Source: Planctomycetota bacterium (lineage in GTDB: Bacteria > Planctomycetota > Phycisphaerae > Phycisphaerales > UBA1924). From it: 64,000 bases of DNA. Location: assembly GCA_024280755.1 (NCBI GenBank), contig JAJRPN010000022.1, forward strand, positions 1 through 64,000, in the 5' to 3' direction. This document shows, piece by piece, positions 35,120 through 43,948 of this stretch (positions within the stretch are counted from its first letter, which is position 1; each line of letters opens with the position of its first letter). The position numbers and the translations under genes are program-made. The notes beneath the pieces were generated by a model. The model had not been told where the DNA came from and searched no databases. It was given only the letters and a program-made list of their open reading frames with translations.

Positions 35120-35208
35120 TGCCTGTATTGTACGGGCAAAGTCGGCTGTGGGATGCTAGAGTTGTCACCAAGTTTAGAGGTCCCGATGAGCGGGATTGAG
35201 GAGTAACG

Positions 35209-36319
35209 ATGCATTTTGAAGCACATCACAATGTGATTAGCGAGCTCGAGGCGCGGATTTTAACAATCCGTGAGTCTCTTTGACTATGAAAACAAACGAT
35301 CGAAACTCAAAGATCTCGAAGGAGTGATGGGTGAGGCAGATTTCTGGAACAACCAGGAAGAAGCCAAGAAGATCATCACCAAGCTCAAGCTTATCAAAGC
35401 CCAGACCGATCCGATCAAGGCGCTCTATGAAGAGTTCGAGGACGCCAAGCTCGCCTATGAGATGAGCCGAGAGGATAACGATGCTGAGCTGCTTGAAGAA
35501 GCAGACGGGCAACTCTTTCTTCTGAACAAACGAATGGGCAAGATCGAGACGCAGTCATTGCTCTCGGGCAAGCACGATCTCAAGGATTGCTTCTTCACGA
35601 TCTCGGCTGGTGACGGCGGGACCGAAGCCAACGACTGGTGCGAGATGCTCTTCCGGATGTACCTGTACTTCTTTGAGAACCAAGGCTGGAAGATCGAAGA
35701 GGTTGAAAAATCCTTCGGCTCAGAAGTTGGGCTCGATTCGGTCACGCTCCATGTGCAAGGGGCGTACGCCTTTGGATATTTGGGTTGTGAACGCGGCACG
35801 CATCGGCTCGCACGGGTGTCGCCATTTAACTCTCAGGGCAAACGCCAAACCAGCTTCGCGACGGTGGATGTGATCCCTGAACTCGAAGAGACCGAGCTTG
35901 AGATCCCAGCAGCTGATTTGGAGATCAGTTGCTTTGCGCGGGCTTCGGGTCCGGGTGGTCAGAATGTGAACAAGGTCGCTTCGGCGGTTCGGTTGATCCA
36001 TAAGCCGACGGGGATCATGATCCTTGCTTCGACGCATCGTGAGCAGCAGCAGAACCGCAGGCAAGCAATGGAGATTCTGACGGCCAAGCTTGAGCAGATC
36101 GCAGAAGATAAACGCGCAGCGGATATCACCGAAGCAGCGGGCGGCAAGATCGAGCATCGTGGGTGGGGCGCGCAAATTCGCAGTTATGTGCTCTATGACA
36201 ACCGCGTGAAAGATCACCGGACCAATGTCGAAGCGAACCCGACGACGGTGCTTGATCGTGGTGAGTTGGATCAGTTTATTGACGCCGAGCTCAAACGCAA
36301 GCGGGCCGAGCGGGGGTAG
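35209..36319 (+). CDS. prfB: Peptide chain release factor 2, programmed +1 frameshift
   Basis: RF2 recognises UAA and UGA stops and triggers peptide release. The true start is ATG 35209 (GAGGAG Shine-Dalgarno at 35198-35203). The first 24 codons end in CTT TGA C (35278-35284), and a +1 shift joins them to the main frame to give a 369-residue product. The main frame has SPF (RVSPFNSQGK, stop codon recognition) and GGQ (ASGPGGQNVNKV, hydrolysis). Low RF2 favours the shift and so restores RF2: autoregulation. A GTG just upstream of the shift in the main frame is not the real start. Confidence 0.95.
35278..35284 (+). other. prfB +1 recoding site
   Basis: CTTTGAC, the canonical slippery Leu codon plus UGA-C context. 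The upstream stimulatory Shine-Dalgarno-like element is weak here (CGTGAG instead of AGGGGG). Confidence 0.9.
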
Positions 36320-36324
36320 TGCTC

Positions 36325-36621
36325 ATGGGTGATCCGCATTCGACCATCATCGAGCAGGCTCGTGAGATGAAGCCATATTGCTGTGGCCGATGTGGATATT
36401 CACTTGATGGAGCGCCTGTTGATGAGGTTCATTCTGTTGTGTGCCCGGAGTGTGGGTATACGATGCGGTTTGTGGTGAGCGTTCGGCTCGCTGCTGATGA
36501 TCCTGAGTATGATCGCAAAGTGCGTCAATCACTTGGGCGGACAGAACGGGTGATTACACGGATTGCGATGTTGATTCTTCTGGTTGTCTGTGTATCGGCA
36601 TTGGTCGTGATTTTATTTTGA
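36325..36621 (+). CDS. Small zinc-ribbon membrane protein
   Basis: A 98-residue protein with a zinc ribbon CCGRCGYSL...CPECGYTMRF (about 20-58) and one C-terminal TM helix (about 77-97). Typical of planctomycete small CxxC membrane proteins; role unknown. ATG 36325 has GGGGG about eight bases upstream and follows prfB by five bases, so it is likely cotranscribed. Confidence 0.75.
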   Translation: MGDPHSTIIEQAREMKPYCCGRCGYSLDGAPVDEVHSVVCPECGYTMRFVVSVRLAADDPEYDRKVRQSLGRTERVITRIAMLILLVVCVSALVVILF

Positions 36622-36629
36622 ATCGATGG

Positions 36630-37073
36630 TTAGCGATCTTTCTTTGGCGGGTCTCTAAACATTTGCAAGGGGCGCGGGCCGCCGCACATGCCGGTGGGGC
36701 AGCCGTCGTTGTTGCAGCAGCCGGAATCTTCATCAGACTCTGAATCGAAGCCGCCGTTTTCGCGGGCGTCTTCCATTGCGCTGAGCACCGCACCAGCGAA
36801 GATGGCGAGGAAGCTGAGGATGGGGACGGTGGGCGAGAGGCGGATGCCGTAGTAGGGCAGGACGATGTAGAAGATGACGCCGAGGAAGGTGATGAGGATC
36901 AGCGCGATGAAGAGTCGGCGGGCGAGTTTTACAGATTCTTTGTTGTTCGCATCTTCATTATGAATGCGCTCGCGTGCTTCGTTGAGCAGCGATGCAGGAT
37001 CTGTCGGCATTCCGGTTGGCATATCCGGGCCGATCAAGAACTGAGGTTGGTTGTCACGGTGATCTGAAGACAT
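36630..37073 (-). CDS. Membrane protein with Cys-rich tail
   Basis: A 147-residue protein with two TM helices (about 53-75 and 83-104) and a C-terminal CCNNDGCPTGMCGG segment that could bind metal. Unknown family. The start is uncertain: ATG 37073 is chosen, but longer forms from 37097 or 37160 remain open. Convergent with the zinc-ribbon gene, with eight bases between the ends. Confidence 0.65.
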   Translation of the reverse strand: MSSDHRDNQPQFLIGPDMPTGMPTDPASLLNEARERIHNEDANNKESVKLARRLFIALILITFLGVIFYIVLPYYGIRLSPTVPILSFLAIFAGAVLSAMEDARENGGFDSESDEDSGCCNNDGCPTGMCGGPRPLQMFRDPPKKDR

Positions 37074-37169
37074 GCGAGATGATATGGATGCAAACATGGG
37101 ACTGGTAGAACTAGTCCTATGAAAATTTATTCGAGTTGTGCAAGTAGTTCGTTTATACAAGCAGCCAGC

Positions 37170-37224
37170 AAGACTCCCCTCCGTCTCACTTCGTTCGACA
37201 CCTCCCCCGGAGGCCCGGGGGAGG
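37170..37224. repeat. Single R1 hairpin unit
   Basis: AAGACTCCCCTCCGTCTCAC ... ACCTCCCCCGGAGGCCCGGGGGAGG: one half of the R1 inverted pair. It lies right after pdhC and may act as its terminator or RNA-stabilising hairpin. Confidence 0.8.
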
Positions 37225-37245
37225 CGATATGAGGGATCGATTGAG

Positions 37246-38595
37246 TTATACCAGCAAGGATGCCGGGGCTTCGAGCAGTTTCTTGACCGTATTGAGGTAC
37301 GCCGCGGCCATGGTGCCGTCGATGATGCGGTGATCGGAGGAGATGGTCATGGACATTTCGGAGCCGATAACGAGTTCTGCATCGCCGTTGGCGTCGTACT
37401 CAACGAATGGCTTGTCGATCGCTTTACCAACCGCAAGAATTGCTGCGTTTGGTGGATTGATGATTGCGGTGAAGTGTTCGACACCGAACATGCCAAGGTT
37501 GGAGATGGTGAAGGTTGAGCCGGTGAGTTCTGCCGGGGCGAGTCCCTTATCGCGGGCTTTGGCAGCGAGGCGCTTGGTCTCTGCACTGATCTGACGCAGA
37601 CCGGCTTGGTCGGCGTTGTTGATGGTTGCGACGACCAAACCTCCGCCTTTTTCGGGTGGAAGCGAAACCGCGACGCCGATATTCACATGCCCGTGGAGCT
37701 GGATGGCCGGACCTTGATCAATCCATGATGAGTTGATGAATGGATGCTGGTGCATCGCGATGGCACAGGCGCGAACGAGGAAGTCATTGACCGAGAGTTT
37801 TACGCCTTGGGGTGCGAGCTGCTCGTTGAGTTCGACGCGGAGTGCGTTGAGCGAATCCATGCGTGCGCTGATGGTGACTTGGTAATGCGGGATGGTGGTT
37901 TTGGATTCGACCAATCGCTTGGCGATGACGGTTCGCATCGTGTTGAGCGCGACGGTCTTGGATTCGAGGACTGCGCCGACTGCGGGCAGTGGGGCGGGCA
38001 TCGGCATTGGTGCCGGCGCGGCTGGTTGGGCGGTCTGAGCCGGAGTTGGTGCCGGAGCGGATGCTGCTGCTGGTACACCATTGGCGAGTGCGGCTTGGAC
38101 ATCCTTCTTGGTGATCCTGCCGGAGGGGCCCGTGCCGGAGATGGCTGCGAGGTTGATGTTGTTTTCGTCGGCGATCTTGCGAGCCAAAGGCGAGACGAAG
38201 ATGCGTTCGCTTGAACTTGAACCAGCCGATGCTGGTGGTTCGGCAACTGCGGTTGCAGATGGGGAGGCAACATCTGAGCCACCGTTTTGGGCGGCTGCGG
38301 GAGCCGATGATCCAGACGAAGCACCTGCTGATGCAATCGCATCTTCGGTGCTTTCGCCTTCTTCAGCGAGGACGATGATGGTCTCGCCGACATTGATCGC
38401 TTTGCCCTCTTCGATTGCGAGGGTGGCGACGATGCCGTCGTCGAATGATTCGAGTTCCATGGTGGCTTTGTCGGTTTCGATGTCAGCGATGACATCTCCC
38501 GTGTTGACGGTGTCGCCGGCATTGACATGCCATTTGACGACAGTGCCTTGTTCCATGGTGTCAGACAGGCGGGGCATGGTAATGTTGATAGCCAT
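37246..38595 (-). CDS. pdhC: Pyruvate dehydrogenase E2, dihydrolipoyl acetyltransferase
   Basis: Transfers acetyl from lipoyl-lysine to CoA in the pyruvate dehydrogenase complex. The 449-residue protein has a lipoyl domain with K43 in IETDKATMELE, an Ala/Pro/Ser-rich linker, a subunit-binding domain (VSPLARKIA...GPSGRITKKDV, about 135-175), a second Pro/Ala linker, and a catalytic domain ending SSDHRIIDGTMAA (His/Asp active site). A GGAG Shine-Dalgarno precedes the ATG, five bases after the preceding gene. Acts with pdhA and pdhB upstream. E3 is not in the window. Confidence 0.95.
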   Translation of the reverse strand: MAINITMPRLSDTMEQGTVVKWHVNAGDTVNTGDVIADIETDKATMELESFDDGIVATLAIEEGKAINVGETIIVLAEEGESTEDAIASAGASSGSSAPAAAQNGGSDVASPSATAVAEPPASAGSSSSERIFVSPLARKIADENNINLAAISGTGPSGRITKKDVQAALANGVPAAASAPAPTPAQTAQPAAPAPMPMPAPLPAVGAVLESKTVALNTMRTVIAKRLVESKTTIPHYQVTISARMDSLNALRVELNEQLAPQGVKLSVNDFLVRACAIAMHQHPFINSSWIDQGPAIQLHGHVNIGVAVSLPPEKGGGLVVATINNADQAGLRQISAETKRLAAKARDKGLAPAELTGSTFTISNLGMFGVEHFTAIINPPNAAILAVGKAIDKPFVEYDANGDAELVIGSEMSMTISSDHRIIDGTMAAAYLNTVKKLLEAPASLLV

Positions 38596-38599
38596 CAGT

Positions 38600-39154
38600 T
38601 CATTCTCCGTTCACTGCCAGTTGTTGGCCGGAAAGGTATGTCGGGTTCATCAATGCGTCATTGTATTCGCGTCGCGTGCGGAAAGGCCAGATGCGATCGT
38701 CAATGAGTTCTTGCTTTGCGAGTATGTCTTCGATTCGTTCTTGTTTCTTTTTTTGGTCGCGTGCTTTTCTAGAAATGCTTGCGAACAGGATCTGATTCAA
38801 GTTGCTCGTTCCCCTGCGTTGCCTCGCCCAGAGCCACTTTGCATCTGAAGACCATTCGTAAGGCAAGTCTGTGCGTAGGAACAACACACAACGGGCAAAT
38901 ATTTGCCTTTGTAGTTTGCTCAGCCGGTGAGGGCCACGAAGTTTGTGCTCGTCCATATCATTGTAGAATGAATAGGCAAAGCCGAAGAGTTCATCCACTG
39001 CTCGATCGTCGTTGCCAATATCAGCCAGTTCAAATTGGTCGTTGGTGATTCGTCCCGAAGCGAGTTGGCGCATCGCCTCGGCCAGAATGATTCGATCTGG
39101 TCGATCGTCAGGCTCAATATTTGCACTCGAAAAGAGCCAATCAAACAGTTTCAT
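38600..39154 (-). CDS. Unknown protein between pdhB and pdhC
   Basis: A 184-residue soluble, charged protein: LFDWLF at the N terminus, a helical middle (ELFGFAYSFYNDMDEH), and a basic coiled-coil-like stretch RKARDQKKKQERIEDIL near 130-145. No family recognised. Its ATG overlaps the pdhB stop, and pdhC starts five bases later, so it is locked into the PDH operon. It could be a regulatory or assembly factor, or a passenger. Confidence 0.75.
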   Translation of the reverse strand: MKLFDWLFSSANIEPDDRPDRIILAEAMRQLASGRITNDQFELADIGNDDRAVDELFGFAYSFYNDMDEHKLRGPHRLSKLQRQIFARCVLFLRTDLPYEWSSDAKWLWARQRRGTSNLNQILFASISRKARDQKKKQERIEDILAKQELIDDRIWPFRTRREYNDALMNPTYLSGQQLAVNGE

Positions 39155-40227
39155 CAGAGCATCTTCCTTACCGCATCGACGATTCGTTCTGGATTGGGCA
39201 AGTAATCATATTCCAACCCCTTCGCATATGGCGTGGGGACATCGGCGGTGTTCAATCTTGCTGGAGCCATGTCGAGCCAGTCGAAGCAGGTTTCGCAGAT
39301 TTGGGCCATCACTTCACTGGCGATCGAGGCGAATGGCCAGGATTGGTCGACGACGAGGACCTTGTTGGTGACCTTGACGCGTTCGATGATGGATTCGATG
39401 TCCAATGGGCGGATGGTTCGCATGTCGAGGACATCGACTTCGATGCCTTCGGCTGCCAAGGTTTCGGCGGCTTCAAGACAGAAGTTGACTGGACGACCGA
39501 AGCTGACCAAGGTCACGGCGTCGCCTTCGCGTGCGAGTCTTGCTCGACCAAATGGGATGTAGTATTCTTCTTCGGGGACATGGGCTTTGTCGCCGAGCAT
39601 TCGTTCGGACTCCATGAAGAAGACCGGGTCTGGATCGTTGATTGCGGTTTTGAGCAAGCCCTTGGCGTCGTATGGGTTCGATGGGATGGCCATCTTGAGC
39701 CCTGGGACATTGGCGTAGAGTGCTTCGACACACCAGCTATGGGTGGATGCGAGCTGACCACCTGCGCCGTCGTTGCCACGGAAGACGATCGGGCAACCGA
39801 ACTGGCCGCCGGACATGTAGAGCATTTTGGGTGCGTTGTTGAGGATCGGGTCGGCTGCGACGAAGGAGAACGACCATGACATGAACTCGACGATTGGACG
39901 CAAGCCGGTCATCGCTGCGGCGATGGCCATGCCTGCGAATCCGTTTTCGGAGATCGGTGTGTCGATGACCCTCTTTGGCCCGAACTCATCGAGCATGCCT
40001 TGGGAGATTTTGTAGGCGCCGTTGTACTGTGCGACTTCTTCGCCACAGAGGAAGACGCGTTTGTCTTTGCGCATCTCTTCGGACATGGCTTCTTTGAGTG
40101 CCTCACGGTATTGGATGATGCGATCGCCGACGCGTGATGGCATTTGGTCTTCGGGAACGAAGACTGGCAGCGGGGGGTTATCGACTGCTGGATGAATATC
40201 GGATTCGATCATTGGCATAGTGGTCAT
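39154..40227 (-). CDS. pdhB: Pyruvate dehydrogenase E1 beta subunit
   Basis: With PdhA forms the ThDP-dependent E1 that decarboxylates pyruvate. The 357-residue protein has YREALKEAMSEEM, FLCGEEVAQYNGAYK, DTPISENGFAGMAIAAAMTG, and a transketolase C domain (VDVLDMRTIRPLD, VLVVDQSWPFA). An N-terminal extension of about 35 residues precedes the usual start. The reading frame overlaps the preceding thioredoxin-like gene by four bases. Confidence 0.95.
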   Translation of the reverse strand: MTTMPMIESDIHPAVDNPPLPVFVPEDQMPSRVGDRIIQYREALKEAMSEEMRKDKRVFLCGEEVAQYNGAYKISQGMLDEFGPKRVIDTPISENGFAGMAIAAAMTGLRPIVEFMSWSFSFVAADPILNNAPKMLYMSGGQFGCPIVFRGNDGAGGQLASTHSWCVEALYANVPGLKMAIPSNPYDAKGLLKTAINDPDPVFFMESERMLGDKAHVPEEEYYIPFGRARLAREGDAVTLVSFGRPVNFCLEAAETLAAEGIEVDVLDMRTIRPLDIESIIERVKVTNKVLVVDQSWPFASIASEVMAQICETCFDWLDMAPARLNTADVPTPYAKGLEYDYLPNPERIVDAVRKML

Positions 40228-40637
40228 GGTGTTCTCTCGCTGAGTTGTGCGATCAATGTGTTTGTATCGGGAAGGCCGTCGGAATATATACGACAGCTCA
40301 TGGTCGGTGATTGGGGGACAGGCATATCAAAGAGATCGTGCCCATCGAGAAGTATGGTCGGTGAGCCGTAGCCCCGGCGGATGTCGTTTTCGGGGAGCTT
40401 CGTGAGGTCGATGAGTGTATATGTTGTGTGGATTTGTCGTGCTGCTTGGTCGAGTGATTCTTTGAACGGTGGTGTGTTTGGGCACCCGTCAAAGTACAGC
40501 AGCTCGATTTGTGCTTGCTGATGCTTTGTGTCCATGTGTGATTGCTCGCTCGGGTGAGATGTAGAGACACTCGATGCGCATCCGACGAGGCAAATGGACG
40601 GAATCAAGATCAGGATAAGGCGTGCGATGGGGATCAT
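40224..40637 (-). CDS. Thioredoxin-fold-like lipoprotein
   Basis: A 137-residue protein with a lipobox ICLVGCASS. The soluble part reads LLYFDGCPNTPPFKESL...GYGSPTILLDGHDLF, which resembles the small thioredoxin-like domain found near mercury and alkylmercury genes. Only one Cys of a CxxC pair is present, so redox activity is doubtful. ATG 40637 is preceded by AAGGA and overlaps the methyltransferase stop by four bases; the ending overlaps pdhB by four bases. Confidence 0.72.
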   Translation of the reverse strand: MIPIARLILILIPSICLVGCASSVSTSHPSEQSHMDTKHQQAQIELLYFDGCPNTPPFKESLDQAARQIHTTYTLIDLTKLPENDIRRGYGSPTILLDGHDLFDMPVPQSPTMSCRIYSDGLPDTNTLIAQLSERTP

Positions 40638-41227
40638 TTTGAGTTGATTCCTTTCACATGCCAGTAGATTGCTTGCATGGGGTGCTTGGTCCAGTGTGCT
40701 TTGTCTGGTCGGAGGTATTGGGCCCACCAGTCGAAGGGGCGGATGGTGCGGTGGACATTGTCGCCGAAGAGATCGATCGCGGATGCTTCACGCAAGGCGA
40801 CCGAGCACATGATCGTCGCGCCCGGGCGGGCGACTCGGCGGAGTTCATTACAGAACTGTTCGACTTCATGTTCGTCGATGTGTTCGAGGACATCGAAGCA
40901 GGTGACAAGATCAAACGAAGCATCGTCATAGGGTAGGGTTGAGCCGTCCGAGAGTTTGATTCGATCTTGGCTATTGCGATTTGACGCTTGTTCTACAACT
41001 GTCGGACTGACATCGGTGCCGTGGGCTTCGAAACGGTATGGGTAGGTGTTGAGCAGTTCGACCACAAACCCTACGCCGCAACCTACATCGAGGGATCGCC
41101 CTTTGAGATGCGAGATCTCTGTCGCGTTCTCAAGCACCGCCTTAAACCCGGGCGATTGTTCCGCTTGGGAGTAACCGGGATTGGTCTCGGTTTGGTGGTT
41201 ATAGATGGCGGCGTAATCGGTGGTCAT
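40634..41227 (-). CDS. Class I SAM-dependent methyltransferase
   Basis: A 197-residue protein with SAM motif I SLDVGCGVGFV (about residue 45), acidic motif II HGTDVSP, and FDLVTCFDVLEHIDEHE, typical of Methyltransf_11/UbiG-like enzymes. Substrate unknown. Coupled to the next gene by an ATGA overlap. It lies among the genes separating pdhA from pdhB. Confidence 0.85.
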   Translation of the reverse strand: MTTDYAAIYNHQTETNPGYSQAEQSPGFKAVLENATEISHLKGRSLDVGCGVGFVVELLNTYPYRFEAHGTDVSPTVVEQASNRNSQDRIKLSDGSTLPYDDASFDLVTCFDVLEHIDEHEVEQFCNELRRVARPGATIMCSVALREASAIDLFGDNVHRTIRPFDWWAQYLRPDKAHWTKHPMQAIYWHVKGINSK

Positions 41228-41265
41228 GGTGTGGTGTGTGTGTTTCTTGTGCGGAGAAAGGAATA

Positions 41266-41628
41266 TCAGTCTTGTGGTGGTTCTGGGATCAGGGTAGTGA
41301 TTTGATCAAGTATTTGGGGGATGTGGAGTGTGGCAATTTTCCAGATGATGTCATTTTTAATGGAATCGTATCCATGAACAATCCGGTTTCTTGCTGCGCG
41401 GGCTTCTTGGAATGGGATTTCTTGGTGCGTCTGCTTGAAATCATCGCTGAGATTGCCGACCGCTTCGCCGATGACATTTATGTTCCAATAGACGGCGTTC
41501 TGAATGAGCGAGGAGGATTGAAAATCCTCGGACGAGATGCCTTCAAGGTGTGTTTGCATCTGCCGACATGCACGCTGGATATGCCAGAGGAAGGTGAAAT
41601 CAGGATTGAGTTCATGATCATGCGGCAT
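41266..41628 (-). CDS. hepT: HepT-like RNase toxin (DUF86)
   Basis: A 120-residue HEPN-family protein with the RNase motif Rx4HxY as RNRIVHGY (about residues 80-87), plus the family helix YWNINVIGEAVGNLS. In known HepT/MntA modules the toxin cleaves RNA (often tRNA ends) and is silenced when MntA adds AMP to its Tyr. Its start overlaps mntA by 11 bases with an AGGAAATCT ribosome site inside mntA. Confidence 0.9.
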   Translation of the reverse strand: MPHDHELNPDFTFLWHIQRACRQMQTHLEGISSEDFQSSSLIQNAVYWNINVIGEAVGNLSDDFKQTHQEIPFQEARAARNRIVHGYDSIKNDIIWKIATLHIPQILDQITTLIPEPPQD

Positions 41629-41929
41629 AGATTTCCTGCCGTGAGTTGAGGATAGAGTGCCTCATGAACGGGTTTATTATCCGATTACGCTCGATAAGAT
41701 CAATCTCGCGATGATCGAACAACTCGCTGAGTTCATCCTGAATTTTTAGCCAGTCATAGAAATGATCAAGCGTTGCATCATCGGCAAGCACGATCATCAC
41801 ATCAACATCAGACTCTGGCGTGAAATCATCACGCAGGACCGATCCAAACAACGACAACTCCACGATTTTCCATCGTTTGCAAAGCTCAACGAGCTTGTCC
41901 ATCGGGATGTCTATGCGTGGGGTGGTCAT
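41618..41929 (-). CDS. mntA: MntA-like minimal nucleotidyltransferase antitoxin
   Basis: A 103-residue minimal nucleotidyltransferase with the GSx10DxD signature (GSVLRDDFTPESDVD, about residues 29-43). In characterised modules MntA AMPylates HepT. Placed immediately upstream of hepT with overlapping frames, the classical arrangement. No promoter of its own was identified; it may rely on the PDH transcript or on a site in the preceding gene. Confidence 0.9.
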   Translation of the reverse strand: MTTPRIDIPMDKLVELCKRWKIVELSLFGSVLRDDFTPESDVDVMIVLADDATLDHFYDWLKIQDELSELFDHREIDLIERNRIINPFMRHSILNSRQEIYAA

Positions 41930-41949
41930 AGGAGTTGCATTCTTTGAGA

Positions 41950-42492
41950 TCAGTTGTTGTTTCTATTCGAACCAATTTTGAGTGTCTGTCCCTGTCCAAT
42001 TGGTTGGTAGCCTTGAGTGGACTCAACATATCTGCCTGGAAGTTTTGACAATGTTTCGTTGAGCTGGAAGTCGGCAATTTTCTTTCTGGCCTCTTCAGTG
42101 GTAATTTTAGCGGCAATTTTGCGTTGCTCGCTTTGCTGTCGTTGTCTTTGTATAACAAACTGTTTTTTAAAATAGTCGATGCGTTTGCGGATGCCCGCAG
42201 TTGTTTGGGTTGCAATCAGTTGTGATTTAGGAGTCGAGCTAAATCGCCCTTCGCCAATTTGATCGAGTAAATCCAATGCGTTTGGTATTAAATCCAGTTC
42301 CCATTTGTATCTTTGATTCTTAGATTGTTTTCGGTGGAGCGTGATGGATTTAGTCAGTCTTTTAATCATTCCTTTAATACGGGGGGGTGTTTTTCGATTG
42401 CTGGATCTTTCGGCCTTAGCGATAGCTTTTAATGCTCCTAATGCTTTAGGAACATGCCCATTCGGTCCAAAATATTGCTCATGTATATTCAC
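41950..42492 (-). CDS. Unknown basic protein after pdhA
   Basis: A 180-residue, Lys/Arg/Gln-rich, mostly helical protein with no recognised domain. The likely start is a GTG overlapping the pdhA stop (GTGA), with the protein beginning NIHEQYFGPNGHVPKALGALK. The coding DNA is clearly more A/T-rich than pdhA or pdhB, suggesting acquisition together with the adjacent toxin-antitoxin pair. A longer frame reading back into pdhA is an overlap artefact. Confidence 0.65.
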   Translation of the reverse strand: MNIHEQYFGPNGHVPKALGALKAIAKAERSSNRKTPPRIKGMIKRLTKSITLHRKQSKNQRYKWELDLIPNALDLLDQIGEGRFSSTPKSQLIATQTTAGIRKRIDYFKKQFVIQRQRQQSEQRKIAAKITTEEARKKIADFQLNETLSKLPGRYVESTQGYQPIGQGQTLKIGSNRNNN

Positions 42493-43631
42493 ATCAATGG
42501 GTTCTTGGTCCCATGCGTGTAGGTCGCGGTGGGGGAGAGGTTCTTTTGGGGGTTGGCGTAGACATCGGTGTAGAGCTCGCTGGCTTCGGGGATCGGGGCG
42601 GCTTCGGCGTGCTCTACGGAGGCGCGGACGATGTCGCTGATCTCTTTGCGCATGGACTTCCACCCGGCTTCGTCGATGTGACCCATGTTCATCAGGTCTG
42701 AGCAGAGCTTGGCGATCGAGTCTTTGTCCTTGTAGGTGTCAACCTCTTCCTTTGTCCGGTACTTTTGTGGGTCGGACATGGAGTGACCCTGGTAGCGGTA
42801 GGTCTTGAGATCGATGAACGCTGGACGCGAGTTCTCGCGGCATTCATCCACAATGGGTTTGAACTCGTTGTAGATGTTCATGATGTCGAGCCCGTCGATC
42901 TTGGCGGCTTTGATGCCGTAACCTTTGGCGCGATCGATGAGGTTTTCGGCGTTTGCGGTGTGGCGGTGGATGGCGGTGCCCATCGAGTAGCCGTTGTTTT
43001 CGAGGATGTAGATAACCGGGAGATCCCAGAGCGAGGCGAGGTTTTGTGCTTCGTGGAAGCAGCCTTGGTCGAGTGCGCCGTCACCCATGTAGCAGAGGGT
43101 GACTTTCTTTTTGCCGGTGCCCATGACTTCGTTTTCATACTTGGCAGCAAATGCAAAGCCTGCCCCCATTGGTGTTTGTGCACTGACGATGCCGTGGCCG
43201 CCGAAGAGCCAGTTTGGTCGATCGAACATGTGCATCGATCCGCCTTTGCCTTTGGCACAGCCTGTGGTCTTGCCAAACATCTCGGCCATGCATGCGTTGG
43301 GGGTCATGCCTCTGGCGAGTGCGTGCCCGTGATCGCGGTAGGCGGTGATGACTGGATCGTCGTGGTTGGTGCATCCGATGGTGCCGACGGCTACGGCTTC
43401 TTGGCCGGTATAAATATGACAGAACCCACCGATTTGGGCTTGCTGGTAGGCTTGCATGGTGCGGTTCTCGAACTCACGGATGAGCTGCATGTCGTAGAGC
43501 CATTTGACGAGGACTTCCTTTGGAAGCTCGGCGGCGGTCTTGGCGGTTGGTGCGAGACCGGATGCTGGCGAATCTGCTTTCGCGGTATTCATGGTTGATT
43601 GCTCGTTGGAGGCGGCGGTTGCCTGGGTCAT
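42489..43631 (-). CDS. pdhA: Pyruvate dehydrogenase E1 alpha subunit
   Basis: ThDP-binding E1 subunit. The 380-residue protein has FENRTMQAYQQAQIGGFCH, the ThDP motif MGDGALDQGCFHEAQNLA...LENNGYSMGT (about 195-235), and the phosphorylation-loop-like YRYQGHSMSDP. ATG 43631 is chosen because AAGGA lies seven bases upstream; ATG 43649 is an alternative. First gene of the operon; five genes then separate it from pdhB, which is unusual for this complex. Confidence 0.95.
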   Translation of the reverse strand: MTQATAASNEQSTMNTAKADSPASGLAPTAKTAAELPKEVLVKWLYDMQLIREFENRTMQAYQQAQIGGFCHIYTGQEAVAVGTIGCTNHDDPVITAYRDHGHALARGMTPNACMAEMFGKTTGCAKGKGGSMHMFDRPNWLFGGHGIVSAQTPMGAGFAFAAKYENEVMGTGKKKVTLCYMGDGALDQGCFHEAQNLASLWDLPVIYILENNGYSMGTAIHRHTANAENLIDRAKGYGIKAAKIDGLDIMNIYNEFKPIVDECRENSRPAFIDLKTYRYQGHSMSDPQKYRTKEEVDTYKDKDSIAKLCSDLMNMGHIDEAGWKSMRKEISDIVRASVEHAEAAPIPEASELYTDVYANPQKNLSPTATYTHGTKNPLM

Positions 43632-43863
43632 GGCGTCGTCCTTGATCATGCATGATCATATGTTGGTTCGCCGCCAATACATACACGCGGTGGATGCGTG
43701 AGAGGCGGGTGTGTCTACCAATATCAACCGAACATTGGTGTTCGGCTGACTTATCACAGAGTATAGGAAGTCTGTTGAGTTCATGCCAACTGGGCGGGTG
43801 AAGAATCAGCATGTGTTTTTTGCCGGATATGGGGGATTGGATCACAGAGTGCCCATTTTATCA

Positions 43864-43895
43864 CGAAAAAACGCCATCCGGGTGGGATGGCGTTT
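43864..43895 (-). terminator. Terminator after the S41 protease gene
   Basis: ACGCCATCC/GGATGGCGT stem with A5 on the plus-strand left side, giving a T-run on the minus strand. The 43632-44206 gap otherwise holds the pdhA leader, this terminator and an R1 repeat cluster; no gene is seen. Confidence 0.75.
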
Positions 43896-43948
43896 GGGTG
43901 ATTTAGGTTGTATGAAATATTAGACCATTTGCCAAGGTGTCGCTTGTC

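Noticed and set aside
35270-36319. prfB starting at GTG 35270
   Set aside because: The upstream ATG 35209 with GAGGAG and the CTTTGAC site show the classical frameshifted start.
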